Shown here piece by piece: positions 13,083 to 14,269 of a stretch of 14,269 bases of DNA. The notes under the pieces are model-generated. The model was not told where the DNA came from and did not search any database. It saw nothing but the letters and a program-made list of their open reading frames with translations. The stretch is from Bacteroidales bacterium UBA714 (GTDB lineage Bacteria > Bacteroidota > Bacteroidia > Bacteroidales > UBA932), in NCBI GenBank assembly GCA_002298075.1, contig DBLW01000072.1:1-14269 (forward strand), in the 5' to 3' direction. A program made the translations under genes and the position numbers. How positions within the stretch are numbered: the stretch's first letter is position 1; each line of letters begins with the position of its first letter.

Positions 13083-14269
13083 ATGAAAATATCAATGTTG
13101 AATTTTTGGGGTTATGCTGCCTTGGCTGCCGCGATTTCTTTGTCGGCTGTATCGTGCATAGGTTCTCTTGATGACATGCAGGTTCATGACGGGAGTTCCG
13201 TTACAATAAAGGCGGAGTGTCTTGACATGCTGCCACAGTTTCACGACCCGCTTTCTCCTGCCACGAGGGCAGACAACAAGACGCAGGAGGAAAAGGCCGT
13301 GCGTACCTTGCATCTGTTCTTTTTCGATGAGGCTACCGGCGAGTTTCTTGAGCCTAAGGCCGGTGACCAGAATTTTCATCCATATCAGAAACTGACTTCC
13401 AATGTCCTTACAATCAAGGATGAGGTTTTCACGCAGATGAGCGGAGTGCAGATTTATGCTATAGCCAATATCTCGGGAGATCATTTCAATACCAAGTGGA
13501 CTCCGGGAGGTGATATACAGACCGGAAGGCTTCAGGACGGGGAATGGGTCAAGTCTGACTTTACCGTTACAAACCGCGCGGACCTCGAGAGCTGGGTATA
13601 TGCGCCGGTGCTGAGGACGGAGGAGGGGACAGACGTCAACCACCTTCCTAAGGCCGGAATGCCTATGGCCGGGACTGTGGGCAATGTCGATTTGTCGAAG
13701 ACTTCAGGCAACCTTACGGTAAACATGAAGGCGATGATGGCCAGGGTCGATATAACCGTGCAGCTCAATCCGAATCAGATGAGCCGCGACGGCCAGCTTC
13801 CTGTCATGACAATACGCGAATACGGTATCATGAACATGCCTACCATGGTTCCTCTTGTGCCTCCTACCGGTGCGGACGAGGACAATGTGACTTCTTATCC
13901 GGTCGTGTCCTCGCTGACAGTGCCGGTCAATGTCACAATAAACAAGGATAGTGCTCCCGTTCATTTCAGCTATTATACCTATGAGAATATCCAGCTTCCG
14001 AATCCTAAAGGCGTGAACTCACAGGTTGAGCAGCTGCCGGACGGAACGTGGAAATATCCTGAAGGCATTACGACGGATGAAGAAAAGCAGCGCTGGAAAC
14101 CGAACATAGCAAAGAAAGATCGTGCTTCAGCCCTGGTTCTGAAGGGTAGCTATACCACCCACCAGAACCTTACATACAATGCGCAGTTCACCGTTTACAT
14201 GGGCAAGAATGCCGTCAACAATTTCGAGGTCCGGCGCAATATGCAGTACAAGAACAACATATCTGTCCG
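13083..14269 (+). CDS. DUF4906-like fimbrial lipoprotein, N-terminal 395 codons
   Basis: The frame opens at ATG 13083 and runs off the window with no stop. The signal peptide ends at AVSC (Cys25), followed by IGSLDDM. An ATRAD segment (Arg62) is placed like the cleavage-site Arg of the pilins upstream. Then TLHLFFFDEATGEFL and VQIYAIANISG form the first beta-sandwich motif seen in Mfa2/FimB-like and DUF4906 proteins. A basic segment MARVDITVQLN, the strand SYYTYENIQLPNP, ASALVLKGSY and YMGKNAVNNFEVRRNMQYKNN closely resemble DUF4906-type fimbrial proteins, in which the last motif (RN.QY) is a hallmark. These proteins are often large and lie late in fimbrial clusters; an anchor or tip/adhesin role is plausible. 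Which of DUF4906 or FimB/Mfa2 is closer cannot be settled without a profile search. Confidence 0.7.
   Translation, partial: MKISMLNFWGYAALAAAISLSAVSCIGSLDDMQVHDGSSVTIKAECLDMLPQFHDPLSPATRADNKTQEEKAVRTLHLFFFDEATGEFLEPKAGDQNFHPYQKLTSNVLTIKDEVFTQMSGVQIYAIANISGDHFNTKWTPGGDIQTGRLQDGEWVKSDFTVTNRADLESWVYAPVLRTEEGTDVNHLPKAGMPMAGTVGNVDLSKTSGNLTVNMKAMMARVDITVQLNPNQMSRDGQLPVMTIREYGIMNMPTMVPLVPPTGADEDNVTSYPVVSSLTVPVNVTINKDSAPVHFSYYTYENIQLPNPKGVNSQVEQLPDGTWKYPEGITTDEEKQRWKPNIAKKDRASALVLKGSYTTHQNLTYNAQFTVYMGKNAVNNFEVRRNMQYKNNISV

Noticed and set aside
1..14269. tRNA genes, CRISPR arrays, insertion sequences or phage genes
   Set aside because: I saw no cloverleaf-like segment, no regular repeat-spacer pattern and no transposase or integrase motifs in any of the intergenic regions or frames.

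Overview
The window looks like a chromosomal segment from a member of the Bacteroidales (phylum Bacteroidota). Three things point there: the promoter syntax (TTTG, 19-20 bp, TAnnTTTG); the near absence of Shine-Dalgarno sequences; and a type V (FimA/Mfa1-like) fimbrial gene cluster made of lipoproteins next to DUF3575/DUF5119-type genes. Base composition is moderate. Genus cannot be fixed from the sequence alone. All genes recognised are on the + strand.

Left part, 1-4404. The 3' end of hisS runs into a strong intrinsic terminator (930-961). It is followed by an EamA/DMT-family membrane transporter (978-1877). After a short spacer with a possible promoter comes a two-gene unit: a GH109-type, NAD-dependent alpha-N-acetylgalactosaminidase lipoprotein (1952-3322), then an N-acetylhexosamine 1-kinase-like phosphotransferase (3322-4404). 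Stop and start of these two overlap by one base (TAATG). The pair suggests cleavage of terminal alpha-GalNAc outside the cytoplasm and anomeric phosphorylation of the freed amino sugar inside it. The route between the two compartments is not evident.

Middle part, 4405-6791. The unit closes with a probable terminator. Next are two near-identical 35-bp promoter modules, 79 bp apart (TTTG-N20-TATATTTG and TTTG-N20-TATATTCG). The second has its -33 box inside an imperfect palindrome. They drive purD, followed 38 bp later by folD, joining the glycinamide step of purine synthesis to the supply of one-carbon folates.

Regulatory gap, 6792-7197. It has no convincing gene but is structured: a consensus-like promoter, a 12-bp stem-loop, a second stem-loop, a run of eight G, and a long intrinsic terminator ending only 37 bp before the next start codon. 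This arrangement would fit attenuation of the fimbrial operon, though the terminator may simply insulate it.

Right part, 7198-14269. A tight fimbrial cluster: an OmpA-like plus DUF3575 outer-membrane protein, a DUF5119-like lipoprotein (ATGA overlap), three fimbrillin-family lipoproteins, and the first 395 codons of a DUF4906-like fimbrial lipoprotein that runs off the end. A stem-loop after the first fimbrillin and a short terminator-like hairpin before the last gene may set relative subunit amounts. The first fimbrillin is the best candidate for the main shaft subunit. The later ones are candidates for accessory or tip subunits.
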